From contig VZQC01009545.1 in the NCBI GenBank assembly GCA_009823505.1, forward strand, positions 242,028 through 306,027: 64,000 bases of DNA, written 5' to 3'. The stretch is from Rhizomys pruinosus. Lineage: Eukaryota > Chordata > Mammalia > Rodentia > Spalacidae. Each line of letters starts with the position of its first letter. Positions within the stretch are counted from its first letter, which is position 1. Below the pieces are notes generated by a model that ran no database searches, was not told where the DNA came from, and worked only from the letters and a program-made list of their open reading frames with translations. Of the stretch, positions 1 to 11,395 are shown piece by piece. Position numbers and translations under genes: made by a program.

Positions 1-577
1 ACAGACGAGTGGATGACAAAAATGTGGTACATCTACACAATGGAGTACTATTCAGCCATAAAGAAAGATGGCATTATGAACTTTGCAGGTAAATGGATGG
101 AACTCGAAGCCATTATGCTGAGTGAAGTATCACAGTCCCAGAAAGACAGAGAATGGTTTCCCTCATTTGTGGATGTTAACCTTAAATCCCCCAGATGAAA
201 GGCAATCTGAACTATATTATGGTCATATTTCTGTTTATCTGAAAGCAACTACGTTGTTATAATGTGAATCTCTCAACGGGCACCAGAATCCACCCACCAA
301 TTAATTTCAGATTCTGTAATTACTGTATATGGGCTGAGATTAGGTATCCATATTTTAAAGTAATATAAAATTAATGGAGGACAATATGAATTCCTAAACA
401 GGAAAAAAAAAAAAGACTGAGAGAAAGATGCAGGACAGTTATGGCAGAATGCGTGATCTGGGATGGGGTGGAGTGGGGTGGGATGGGGAGATGGGAAAGG
501 GTAATATGCCTGAACTGAATTGAAAAATGATGTATGAAATACACAAAACATCAATAAAAATAAATTAAAAAAAAAAA
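1..577 (+). mobile_element. L1 3' end: ORF2 C-terminus, 3' UTR and A-tail
   Basis: Bases 13-198 encode the typical end of L1 ORF2 (KMWYIYTMEYYSAIKKDG, then GKWMELEAIMLSEVSQSQKD). A 3' UTR follows with a G-rich stretch (about 455-500) and the usual end motif atgaaatacacaaaacatc before an A-rich tail at 548-577. The 5' part lies outside the window. It is a truncated retrotransposon end, not a gene. Confidence 0.9.
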
Positions 578-1250
578 AGACACCAAATACTGGAGAGGTT
601 TCCGAGAAAGGGGAACACACATCCACTGCTGGTGGGAATGTAAACTCATACACCCACTGTGGAAAGAAGTGTGGAGAACCCTTAAATGACTCAAAATGAG
701 CCTACCACCTGACCCAGTCATACCACTCTTGCGTATATACCCACAAGTCACATCTTACCTCAAAGATACATGCACAGCTATGTTTATTGAAGCTCTCTTC
801 ACAATAACGAAGAACTGGAAACAACCCCAATGTCCCTCAACTGATGACTGGATAACAAAATTTGGTACATCTACACAATGGAGTTTTATTCATTTTTAAT
901 GAAAGATGACATTATGATCTTTTCAGGTAAATGGATGGAACTCGATGCCATTATGCTAAGTGAAGTAACACAGTCCCAGAAAAACCTTTTTTGAATGGTT
1001 TCCCTCATTTGTGGATGCTAACACCAAATCCCCAGATGAAAGGCAAGTTGAAAAACATTATTGTTATATTTCTGTTTATCTGAAAGCAACTGTGTTGTTA
1101 TAATGTAAATAATTAAGCGGCTCTAGAATTGAACTACCTCTTATATTCACACATTGTAATTACCATATATGTGTGGAAGGTATGTATTCATATTATATAG
1201 TACTATAAAATTAAAGGGAAAAATGTGAATCTCAAAACATATTAAGAATT
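578..1250 (+). mobile_element. Second L1 3' end fragment, same orientation
   Basis: It begins directly after the A-tail of the preceding L1 with the ORF2 stretch around KDTKYWRG, continues through PPDPVIPLLRIYPQ (about 700-745) and CTAMFIEALFTITKNWKQP (about 770-830), and then a 3' UTR homologous to that at 200-400. Frameshifts and stops break the frame. The older UTR may continue to about 1,500, but similarity is weak there. Confidence 0.85.
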
Positions 1251-1518
1251 AACATACAGTTCATTCTCAGAGGTCATAATTTTGATATATATATGTGTTG
1301 TTTATATGGGTGTAACTTGGAGTAATACAAAATCGATGGAACAAGAAAAGTATTGATAGATTTATAGAATAATTTCAGTATAATCCCTGAGTTATTGAAA
1401 TATAATAATGTATAGTTTATATTGTAAACGTATTGTAAAATTTATATTAAATTCTTATAGAACCTTCAAAAATTAATTATAGTGCATATGACTGCATAAA
1501 TATAATTGAGGATTTGTT
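1251..1518. other. AT-rich stretch, nothing recognised
   Basis: AT-rich sequence with no open frame of note. It may be decayed L1 3' UTR. Confidence 0.4.
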
Positions 1519-2050
1519 AGACCAGGCTTCCCTTTTTGAAGCTTCAATAGACTTTCCTCTGAAGACTGGACACTGGCTGAAGTCCCATTAGTTGATCTCC
1601 AAGACCTCCATGCACAGAAAGCCTGGTGTTTCACATTTGCAGGACATTTCAAGAGATGCCCCCATGCATAGTCCCCTTGGCCTTAGTTGACCTTTGAGTG
1701 CAAGGAACAAAGTTATCCCTTAAGTCCCTTGGTCAAAATGGTATGGACATTAAGTATGCTCGTTAAGCATCCAGAAAGGCTAAGTTACACCAGCCTGACA
1801 CTTAACAACCATACTTAATGCCCACACCAGCTCGGCCGAGGGTCTTAAGGAATAACTTTGTTTCTTGCCCTCAGAGGTCAACTAAGTCCCAGGGGACTAT
1901 GCACGGGGCATCTCTTGAAATGTCCTGCAAATGTGAGTCACCAGGCTTCCTCTCCACGGAGGTCTTTGAGATCCACTAACGGGACTTCAGCCAGTGTCCA
2001 GTCTATAAAGAGGAAAATCTGCTCATGTTTCAAAAAGGGAAGCCTGGTCT
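1519..2050. repeat. Unnamed 532-bp hairpin-like inverted repeat
   Basis: Two arms of about 248 bp (1,519-1,766 and 1,802-2,050) are reverse complements of each other around a centre near 1,784.5. Matching anchors are accaggcttccctttttgaa (1,521) with its complement at about 2,030-2,048, actggacactggctgaagtc (1,565) with its complement near 1,984-2,003, and cacatttgcaggacatttca (about 1,632) with its complement near 1,917-1,936. The rest differs by scattered substitutions and small indels. Inside each arm, accaggcttcc and its complement recur about 100 bp apart. I do not recognise the family. It could be a foldback or MITE-like element, or two copies of one element head to head. Confidence 0.8.
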
Positions 2051-2325
2051 ATCAAGACCTGACTTTGTCCTTAAGTGGATGGAACTGGTAAATGAAAAGC
2101 CAAAAGGATCCAGGGGCTCCCTCCCTACTGAAAAGCAAACTCAGTACCAGATCCTCAATTAACCTTGAGAAAAACAAAAAAAAAACCTTGGTTAATCTGG
2201 GCTAACTGCGTGGCTTTAAACATCCAAAAGGAAAGTATATCCAGAAATAAGTAGTTAGTAAGGCTTGAGAAATTGTACTTCAGCTATAAAACTTGAGATC
2301 TTAGTAAAAAGACAAAAAGAATAAC

Positions 2326-2326
2326 A

Positions 2327-2364
<38 letters not shown>
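2326..2364. repeat. (TAA)n microsatellite
   Basis: About thirteen uninterrupted taa units. The flanks (2,050-2,325 and 2,365-2,800) show nothing recognisable. Confidence 0.95.
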
Positions 2365-2365
<1 letters not shown>

Positions 2366-2811
2366 GAAGAAAAACTTCTTACATTTTCCAGAGACATAAA
2401 GTCTTCAGAACGGACATTCAGTATTATGGGATGAATGAGAAGTGTTCCCCATAGGCTCAGGTCCTCAGTTGTGTGGCACTGTTTGGAAAGTTTATGAAAC
2501 CTTCAGGAGATGGAGACTTTCTGGAGAAGTCTGACATTGGGAAATGCTTTGAGATTTTATAGCCTATCCCTACCTTCTCTGGCACTTCTTGCTCTCTCTG
2601 TGCTTTTAGTCTGCTCAAGCAATATGAAAGACTAGTATTGTACTTCTGTCACCATGTCTGTTTTACCATGATGAATTGTAAAACTAAAATATTAAAATGT
2701 TTTCTCTCTTAAGCTGCTTTTCTTTGGGCATTTTATTACCCATAATAAATGAGACTACTAAAACCGGCATAAAACATGATCTATAGTCTACCGTCAACCA
2801 AGAGCACTTTC

Positions 2812-3142
2812 TTTTTTTTTTTTTTCAAAGCCAATTTTTATTGAACGTTTGTGCATTTCATACAAAATTTCCAATCAAATCTAGATCCTTGTCCCTTTCC
2901 TTACCTCCCACCCCACCAGAGCTCATGCATTCTGCCGAACATGTTTTTCATCTTTCTCTCAGTCTCTTTTAAAATTTTCCATGCAGAAGTTTACTGTTTT
3001 CAGCAGAAGTCCACCGTTTCAGTCAGTTCTTTGACCCAGTCTTCTTGTTGTTGGTGGTGTTGTTATTCCCACCAATTTGCATCACTCCATTATATGCATG
3101 CCACATATATCATAGATTTTAGCATCTTCAGCTTATGATTTT
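2812..3142 (-). mobile_element. L1 3' UTR fragment, reverse strand
   Basis: It starts with a poly-T run (the A-tail on the reverse strand), followed by the complement of the L1 3' UTR seen at 13,590-13,790, including the C-rich complement of the G-rich tract and the Q/GTT-rich stretch near 3,045. An approximate 10-bp target duplication, agagcacttt (2,801) and agggcacttt (3,145), flanks it. Confidence 0.8.
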
Positions 3143-3247
3143 TAAGGGCACTTTTTTGTCTCAAATTCTAGTGAAAATTTTCAATTCTTTTGGGATTTTA
3201 GGGTTAGAAGCAAGGGCATCACACATGTTAGACAAGTACCCTAACAC

Positions 3248-3545
3248 TGAGTTGGAGAGATGACTTTGTCAGTAAAGTGATTCCAAGTGTCCACTGAAAT
3301 AATGGTATGTGTCTGTAACTCCAGAGCTGGGGAGACAGAGATGGACTAATCCCCAGAGATCCCTAGCCAGCCAGTCTAACTGTATTAATTAACTTCAGGT
3401 TCAGTAAAAAACTTTGTCTCCAAAACTAAATGGAGAGTAACTGAGGAAAACAATCAGGATTGACCTCTGGCCTCCTCATGCAAATGCACACTAATGCAAG
3501 CATACCTGCATGTACACATATGCTCACCCCTCATGCAAACATACT
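3248..3545 (+). mobile_element. B4/RSINE1-type SINE
   Basis: It opens with a degenerate tRNA-like head (ttggagagatgac), then a block of the kind ctccagagctggggagacag and agccagccagtc, and ends in cctctggcctcc plus CA-rich, ATGCA-rich sequence. This order is typical of rodent B4/RSINE1. It is old and diverged. Confidence 0.7.
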
Positions 3546-3639
3546 AATGATGGGACACATATCTGTCGCCTTTCCTTTATTTTGGTAGTAATAAAATCAT
3601 TTCTGACTTGAGATACTTTATGAAACTTTTTTCACATAA

Positions 3640-3955
3640 ATTTATTTTTATTTTTTTAACAAATCTAGACCCGTGCCCCCCCCAATTCGCCCACCCCACC
3701 AGAACTCATGCATTCTGCCAAATATGCTTTTCATCTCTTTCTCAGTCTTTCTCAATATTATCCATGAGGAAGTTGACTGTTTTGAGCAGAAGTTCACTGT
3801 TTCAGTCAGTTCTTCGATTCAGTCCTTTCTGTTGTTGTTGGTGGTGGTGGTGTTTCCAATATGCATCACTCCCAACTGCTTTGGACAAAAGCTCAGGGGG
3901 CCATACACAAGAAATACTTACAACTAGGTAATTGGCACTAGCATCCACAGATGAA
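3640..3955 (-). mobile_element. L1 3' end fragment, reverse strand
   Basis: It carries the same reverse-strand 3' UTR as 2,812-3,142 (aaatctagacccgtgcc, C-rich tract, tctgccaaatatgc), extending to the complement of the ORF2 terminus near 3,945. A CAACAA-type stretch appears at 3,830-3,850. Confidence 0.8.
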
Positions 3956-3991
3956 ACTTTTTAAAAAATTTCTCTTGGCCTTGGAGTTCTT

Positions 3992-4250
3992 TTTTTTTTA
4001 ATTTTTTTTTAATTAATTTTTTATTTATTTCTGTATGTGTATGAATGTACTGTCTGCATGCAAGTCTGTGCACCCGTGTCGTGCAATGCCGCGGAGGTCA
4101 GAAGAGGGTCTCGGATTCCCCTGGAACTGGAGTTCTCCTGGAATTGGAGTTTCAGACGGTTCTCGGCCGCCATGTGGGTGCTGGGGATCGAACCCGGGTC
4201 CTCTGTAAGAGCGGTCGGCGCTCTTAACCGCTAGGCCATCTCTCCAGCCC
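3992..4250 (-). mobile_element. B2 SINE with 15-bp target duplication
   Basis: Full-length reverse-strand B2. It has a T-rich start, tail core gtatgaatgtactgtctgc, B-box region cgaacccgggtcctctg and 5' end ggccatctctccagccc. The target duplication ggccttggagttctt lies at 3,977-3,991 and 4,252-4,266. It keeps several CpGs, so it is fairly young. It doubles the segment ggagttctcctggaattgga compared with mouse B2. Confidence 0.95.
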
Positions 4251-4601
4251 CGGCCTTGGAGTTCTTAGTCATCCTCCTTATCTGTCTGAAGAACACTGAG
4301 ACTTCAGGCCTTTTCCCTTAAATCCTTTCTGAGTTCCTAAGTGTTCTTTGATCTTTCCATTTGAAATAGAGTATTTATAACCTATATTATGTAATACAAT
4401 ATTTACACAATGTGTTGTATCATTTGAACTTTTGTCATAACGTGTTTTAATTTCTACATTCAGATTGAGGTCAAGCTTTAGGTTTTGTTGAATATAATAA
4501 GTACCTTGTCAATATTTGTAGCTTGACATGAAGTTCTTCTAAATTATACTATAGAAGCACTTTGAAGTTAAGAAAAACTAAATGCTTAGAAATACCTGTC
4601 A

Positions 4602-4836
4602 TGGGGTTGGAAAGATGGCTCAGCAGTTAAGAGCACCAACTGATCTTGCAGAGGACCCGGGTTCAATTCCCAGCACCCACACAGTGGCTGAGAACCGTCT
4701 TTAACTCCAGTTCCAGGGGAATCTGATGCTCTCTTCTGAGCTCCGAGGCATTGCACAACACGGGTGCACCAACCTACATGCAGACAGTACACTCATACAA
4801 AAAAATAATATATAATAAATAAAAATTTTTTTAAAA
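4602..4836 (+). mobile_element. B2 SINE
   Basis: Head gggttggaaagatggctcag, B box gacccgggttcaattccc, tail core cagacagtacactc and an A/T-rich end. The target duplication is agaaatacctgtc (4,588) and agaaataccagtc (4,837), with one mismatch. Confidence 0.93.
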
Positions 4837-4849
4837 AGAAATACCAGTC

Positions 4850-7780
4850 TTAAGCTACAAATAACTTTATTGGAAGTTAGGTTGATAAGTGTCTCCTACT
4901 CATCCTCCTGTTTATTTTAGAATGAATTTAATTTTTTCTTAAAATTGTCCACTTTAGTATCCATTTAAAGGAGAATATTCCATTGTTTATTAAGAAAGGG
5001 ATCAACAATGGATTTGGTTGCATACTCATTTAGCAACTATAAAATTATAAAATTAGCAATCACAGACTTGTATCTGCATCAGATTTTGGTCACTGTAACT
5101 AAAGATCCATTAGGTGGCTGCTGCTATTAAATTTTCAACACTATAAAGACTTGCGTCTTAATAAAAAAGCTTGTAACATTGAAATAATTTCCTCCCATTA
5201 CTTCTACAAACTGTAACTTGAATTTATTATTTGGGAAATATTTTCCACATTGTATCATTGTATCTTATTCCTTGAGACAGATATTTCCCTCATAGTTGGA
5301 AGTAAGGAACATGATAAAAGTTTTAGGTACTTAAGAGTTTCTAAAAGTTTAAGATTCTATTATATTTCATTTTATTTCTTCTATTAGATTAGTGATGTGT
5401 AAGATGCTGGATTTGAATGTTAAATGTTGACTGAATTTTAAAATATTTAAAATTAAATTAAATATTTACTTCATACTAAAGGTAAAAGATATGCAACATA
5501 AATATATTGTCTCTAAAAGGAATGAAAGAAAGTTTATTTGGTTAAGACTTCACACATTAAAACCATTCTAATTTGTAGACTTCTTAAAATTATTTGTATC
5601 CCATAGGCCTAGAATTCCCTGGAACAATGCAACACCTGAATAAATATGTTCTATCATAAGTTCTGTGTAAAAATTGACATCAGTGTTGATAATGAGACAT
5701 AGAACAATCTTTGACAAAGTAAACTTGACATGACATATGATTTAGTGAATGCAGCAGATCAAAACACATATATTATTCAATTTTATATGTATATTTCTAT
5801 AATTGTATAATTATATATACATATGTGTTCATACATGTGTATGGGTGTGTGTATCTTTGATGTTTGTATGGTTCAGAATGTAAATGCTACAGGGTCAGAT
5901 ATGTTAAAGTAGTGATATTCCTTCATGACTAATTTCAGAACAGACACTATGCATTAATTTGAGCATTCCCGGAGTTAGCTGCCAATGTCTTAGTAATATC
6001 TGTGGCAACCTTGCAGATGGAATTTCATGCTATAAGAATAAAAGGGTCTTTGCAAAATTTCTGTGAGTTTTATGGTTATATGTTCTCTTTCTCTAAGGTC
6101 GCATTTATCTCTAGTTTCTTATTTTCACAGAAAATAAGAAAATTTCCATCTTTCTCATTTCCTTACCATAAATGTCTTTTGTTCTCAGTGCTGAATTGAC
6201 CTATGTTTCAACAGAGGACTTTAAAAATTCTGATCCCATAACTTGTGCATATGCATGTGTAGAGAGAGTTGATTTTTTTTTGAGTCATGAACATTACAAT
6301 ACATTTTGTTTGGTAAGTACATGTTTATATTGTACTGATGCTAATAGCAAATTTTAATATCATGATTTTAGAGTTTATCTGCAGATAACAAAATTTCAAC
6401 TCATAATTTTAAGTTTTTAAAATCAAGTTTTAGCAAATAGAGAAAATAATGGGTTAATTACATTTTCAAATATGTGCATTTGTGAACTGTGCTCATATTT
6501 GCACCTTAGTTAGCATCTCTTGACCCTTTCATTCCTGCACCTTTTCTTTCTATTTTTGTCTATTCCTTTATTATCTTCCAATCTCCATGATTTTGTTCTC
6601 AGGCTTTTTCTTTTATGATAGCATAGGCTTCACCTTTGAATATTCTAATATATTCTAAGTTTCAAAAAGTGGGCAGGAGTTTCCACAGAACTTTGAAGAA
6701 GATGAGGATTAGAAGACAAAATTTGTTACAGTAAGTTTTCATTTAAAGTAATATTTCAATATAATTTAACATGGATAATTTCATTCATTTAATGTAAATG
6801 CTTCTGAACTTCCTTCTCAAAAGTAGCTTTAATTTTGACTTGTGGTATCTTGCTTTCACTCCTATGTTGTTCTTACAGATTCTGTTGTTTTTTACAAGCA
6901 AAAATACAAAATAGTGATAAAATGTACTGATCTATTTAACCTTTTTCCCAGAAACTTATGGTTAGATTTATATTCTCTCTCTTTTTAACATACTTTTTTC
7001 AATAAAATAGAACTAGTTGAAAGAAACATTTTCAAACCCATTATTGATCATAATTACTTTAAGAAAATCATAAAATAGTAAAATATTTTCTATTTGTTTA
7101 CATATTAACCTCCAGGTAATTTCGCTAAGGTAATTTTCAGTTGTTCACAGTAGGATTTCTGAACATTTAGGCTTTCTAATAGCTGCTATAGATCTATTAA
7201 CAACTTGAATCTCCCTCTAATAAAACCTGAGAACCCATTCTTTATAGGACTGGAATTTGTATCTCTCCTTACTGTTAAGACAGTATCACCACATACACTT
7301 TACCTTCTATTTCAGAAGTAAAATCCATCCAGAATAAAATGAATAGAATGAGGCATAACTGCTATCTCTTAAGAGTTAAGCAACCTTGAGCTCTGAACTC
7401 ATTGAACCTCACTTAGCTTTGGTGAAAGTTTACTTTCTTGTGTCTCCTCTTTTCTTTCTACGTATTCTTTTTGTATCTTCCTTACTTTGTCCTCTAGCAC
7501 CTTGTGAGTAGCTGCATGAATGACTCTATATTGATTGCTATATAAAATCGATATACTCTCATTACTTCAAATATCTCTTATGAATGAGTTCCAAAGTCAT
7601 TTTCCTGGCCTGGATCAAATTTGTAGTTTTCAATGTGTAAATCTAACATATTTTCTAGTGTACTGTCCTTCCTGACATTATTGCAATTCAAAATATCATT
7701 TTAATGTTCTCTGAATATTTGTTTTATTTTTTCATTTGTATTGTATTAAAAGAAAATTGTGTTTTTCTCATATAAGAAAT
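4850..7780. other. AT-rich unique sequence, no gene seen
   Basis: I see no SINE, LTR or L1 signature and no convincing exon here. Short open frames near 6,002-6,357 resemble no family I know and are close to chance length for AT-rich DNA. A purine-pyrimidine alternating stretch (tatatacatatgtg, TGTGTGT) lies at 5,785-5,860. Confidence 0.5.
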
Positions 7781-7784
7781 ATTA

Positions 7785-8010
7785 TTAAGGAGATCAGGGA
7801 TTTCTCAAGACCACCTGAATCACAGGTAGGAGCTGGGTGCTTCAGCCAGGTGGAGTGTTTGTTTTGATTCAATCCTCTTTGGCTTGATAGGCTTGTGTGG
7901 CTGTGGGGGCGGAGTTGTCCTCCTATCTGGTATAAAACGTGGCCCTGTTGCCACTGTGAGACTTGATATTGGGGATTTCCTGAGACCACTCGAAGCACAG
8001 GTACCTGGGC
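7785..8010 (+). promoter_or_regulatory. Monomer-like repeats at the L1 5' end
   Basis: Two related blocks start near 7,787 and 7,965, about 178 bp apart. Both contain gggatttc, then gagaccac or aagaccac, then a caggta-type stretch (acctgaatcacaggta and actcgaagcacaggta). Rodent L1 promoters are often built of tandem monomers of roughly 200 bp, so I read this as a decayed two-unit (or 1.3-unit) monomer array. Regulatory function is inferred only. Confidence 0.5.
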
Positions 8011-8379
8011 ATGCTAAACAGGAAGTACGCCCCCCCCAAACTGGGATTGCTGAGTGTCCAAGTGGATTCTTTGGAGAAACTTCAGAACAGAAAGGGAAGA
8101 GTAAGTTAGACTTCCAATAGAAAGCTTAAAACTTAGACAAGTCAACATTCCATAAGCAAGGAGAAAAGGAAAACAAATCAATCAAAGAAGGCATCTGAAG
8201 GAGGCAAGCAAAGCAAACCTTCAACACAGTGAAGAGATATTTGGGATTCACATTGGAGTACAGGCAAAGAGAAATCCACATTCCAGGGACATGAAGAAGA
8301 GACAACAGGGGAAAGGTGCAGGATAATTCCACACCAAGCTCTACGAACCCTGTGGAAGACACCTAGAGTGGAATCCCCC

Positions 8380-9381
8380 TGGGGATGGCCCAGGACACAG
8401 ATATTAGAAGTATAATTGTGGACATACTCAAAAATGAAACTATAAAGAACAAGTCAGAGAACTCAAGAAGGACCTAGAGAGAAAGAATGACAAACTATGG
8501 AAGGAAGTGGAAACACTGAAAATATCCTATGTTTAAAAATGATAAGGAAACCGATCAGCAAAGCAAAGAGCTAGAGGAAGAGATTGAGAAGTTCCAAAAG
8601 GAAGTGGAAATACTAAAGAAATCAGAAGATGAAATGAAAAAGGAAATAAATCACTCATCCAATCAAGAGGAAAGGAATGGGAAAGGCCTCAGAAGCAGAA
8701 TGGAGGAAGCAGAAAAAAGAATATCAGACCTGGAAGATAACACAGGACAACTAAAAATCTCAAGTAAAGATTATGAAAAATTTAAAAATATACAAAAGTA
8801 GAACAACCAGGAACTGTAGGACACTATGAAAAGATCAAACCTCTGTATCTTAGGAATAGAGGAAGGAGAAGAATCCCAAGAGAATGGTATTGCACAGATC
8901 TTCAACAGAATAATAGATGACAATTTCCCCAAACTAAAAAAAAGAAAAAGCAATACAAATACAGGAAGCACATAGAACTCCAAACAGACAAGATCAGAAA
9001 AGAAACTCTCCACGCCATATCATAGTAAAATGCTAGACGCCCAAAACAAAGACAAAATTCTGAAACCACAAAAAAAAATAACAAGTTACATATAAGAGGA
9101 AACCTATCAGAATTATAACTGGATTCTCAGTGCAAACTATGAAAGCAAGAAGAACATAGAGCAAAGCATTCCCAGTGTTAAAGGACTATAGATGCCAACC
9201 CAGATTACTATACCCTGCAAAAATGTCGATTATAGTTGAAGGAGAAAGAAAAGTCTTCCATGACATAAACAAGATGAATGAATACATGTCCAGAAAACCT
9301 ACCCTTCAGAGAATACTTGAAGCAATTCAAAAGACAGAAGAAAGGAGCAACTATGCCCAGGCACCTAGAAAGAGAAAATAA
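8380..9381 (+). pseudogene. L1 ORF1 remnant (RNA-binding coiled-coil protein)
   Basis: The longest intact piece (8,529-8,801, 90 residues) is rich in E and K with heptad spacing (SKELEEEIEKFQKEVEILKK), the coiled-coil part of L1 ORF1p. Further pieces include LCILGIEEGEESQ (about 8,840) and a C-terminal stretch through KMSIIVEGERKVFHDINKMN to APRKRK at 9,381. Stops after position 8,801 and frame changes separate the pieces. ORF1p normally trimerises and coats L1 RNA; this copy cannot. Confidence 0.85.
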
Positions 9382-9569
9382 GAAAAGCATAACTGCAGGA
9401 GTAGAAACCTAGACCAAAAAGGTAAATGGATAAGGTGAAAGGAAGCAATACACATCTACCAGTTATAACCGTAAATATTAATGGACTAAATTCCATAATC
9501 AAAAGACATAGACTGGGAGATTGGATTAGGGAACAGAACCCATAGATATGCTGTCTACAAAAAAACACA

Positions 9570-10144
9570 TTTTACCTTCAAGGATAGGCACCACCTTAAA
9601 GTGAAAGGATGGGAAAAAATATTCCAAGCAAATGGTACCAAAAAGAAAGCAGGTGTTGCTATTTTAATATCAGACAAAATATACTTCAAAGTAAAAGAAC
9701 ATTACATTTTTATCAAAGGAACAATTCACCATGAAGATTTCACAGTTATGAATATATATGCACAAAACTCTGGTGCACTAAACTTTATAAAGACAATTCT
9801 CCAGGACCACAAGGCACAGATTAACCCCAGTACACTCATAGTAGGGGACTTCAATACCCCACTGAGCCCTTTGGACAGGTCAACTGGACAAAGAATTAAC
9901 AGAGAGACATCTGAACTGAATGATATTATACACCAAATGGACTGCACAGAAATCTACTGAATATTCCACCCTAATACCAGAAAAATATAATGGCCTTCTT
10001 TGGCTCTTCAGATTTATTTTACTTTGAAGTATATTTTGTCTGATATTAAAAGAGCAACACCTGCTTTCTTTTTGGTACCATTTGCTTGGAATATTTTTTC
10101 CCATCCTTTCACTTTAAGGTGGTGCCTATCCTTGAAGGTAAAAT
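9570..10144. repeat. Inverted duplication inside L1 ORF2
   Basis: Bases 9,570-9,696 reappear as reverse complement at 10,017-10,144 (for example ggtaccaaaaagaaagcagg at 9,635 against its complement near 10,060-10,079). The inverted copy continues to about 9,985 with 30-40 bp of ORF2 (encoding KINLKSQRRPLYF on the reverse strand) that the direct copy at 9,697 lacks. The insertion replaces a short piece of the endonuclease coding region. Confidence 0.9.
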
Positions 10145-11149
10145 TGACCACACACTGGAACACAGAAGAAACCTCCACAAATAAAAAAAGATTGAAATAA
10201 TTTCATGCATTCTATCAGACCACAATGCAATAAAGCTCACTATCAACACCGGGATAAACCTTCCTATCTACAAGTACAAATGGAGACTAAACAAAACACT
10301 CCTGAATAATGAATGGTTCAAAAAAGAGATAAAGAAAGAAATAAAAGCATACCTGGAACTGAATGACAATGATAAGACAACACAACAAAACCTGTGGGAT
10401 ACTGTAAAAGCAGTCCTAATAAGTAAGTTTATAGACCTGGGTGCCTACATTAGAAAAACAGAAAGAGCACAAGTGAAAGATGTAACACTGCAGCTAAAAG
10501 CACTTGAGAAGCAACAACAGATGAACCCTAAACGCAACAGACAGGAAGAAATAACAAAAATCAGAGCAAAAGTCAATGAACTAGAAAGAAAGAAAGCAAT
10601 AAAAAAATTAATGAATCCAAAAGTTGAGTCTTTGAAAGGATAAACAAGATAGACAGACCTCTAGCCCAGTTAAACAAAAGAAAGAAGGAACAACTCCAAA
10701 TCAATACAATCCATGATGAAAAGGGAAATATCACAACAGACAAGGAAAAGATCCAGAAAATAATATGGGAATACTTCAAAAAACTATACTCTACCAAGTT
10801 TGAAAATTTAGAAGAAATGGATGAATATCTGAAATCCTGGGAATCACCAAAACTCAACCAAGAAGAGATTGACAGCTTAAACAGAACCATAATATATGAA
10901 GAAATTGAAGATTTAATAAGAAACCTCCCAACTAAAAAAAGCCATGGCCCAGACGGTTTATGGCAGAATTCTATAAAACATTTCAAGAAGACTTACAACC
11001 ACTATTATTCAAATTGCTTAGAAGGATACAGAGGGAATTCTCCCAAATTCCTTCTATGAAGCCAGTATTACTCTATTACCAAAACCAGGCAAATATACAA
11101 CCAAAAAGAACTATAGACCCCTCTTATTAATGAACACAGATGTAAAACT

Positions 11150-11395
11150 TCTTTTTTTAATATACATATTTTTCTCTATGTGTATGAATGTACTGTCTGC
11201 ATGCAGGTCTGTGCACCTGTGTCAAGCAATGCTGTGGATGTCAGAAAAGAGTGTCAGATTCCCCTGGAACTGGAGTTCTCCTGGAATTGGAGTTTCAGAT
11301 GGTTCTCAGCTGCCATGTGGGTGCCAGGGACCGAACCCGGGTCCTCTGCAAGAGCAGTTGGCTCTCGTAACCACTAGGCCATTTCTACAGTCCCA
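11150..11395 (-). mobile_element. B2 SINE inserted in L1 ORF2
   Basis: Reverse-strand B2 with tail core gtatgaatgtactgtctgc, B box cgaacccgggtcctctg and 5' end ggccatttctacagtccc. It splits ORF2 between the regions encoding LLMNTD and [11 protein letters not shown] weak duplication (taaaactt / caaaaatt) flanks it. Confidence 0.92.

Noticed and set aside
4037..4234. Repeated frames of the type MYCLHASLCTRVVQC at several places
   Set aside because: All are the same stretch of reverse-strand B2 SINE read in frame.
4604..4680. tRNA-like A and B boxes as possible tRNA genes
   Set aside because: They are the tRNA-derived heads of B2 SINEs with SINE bodies, target duplications and A-rich tails.
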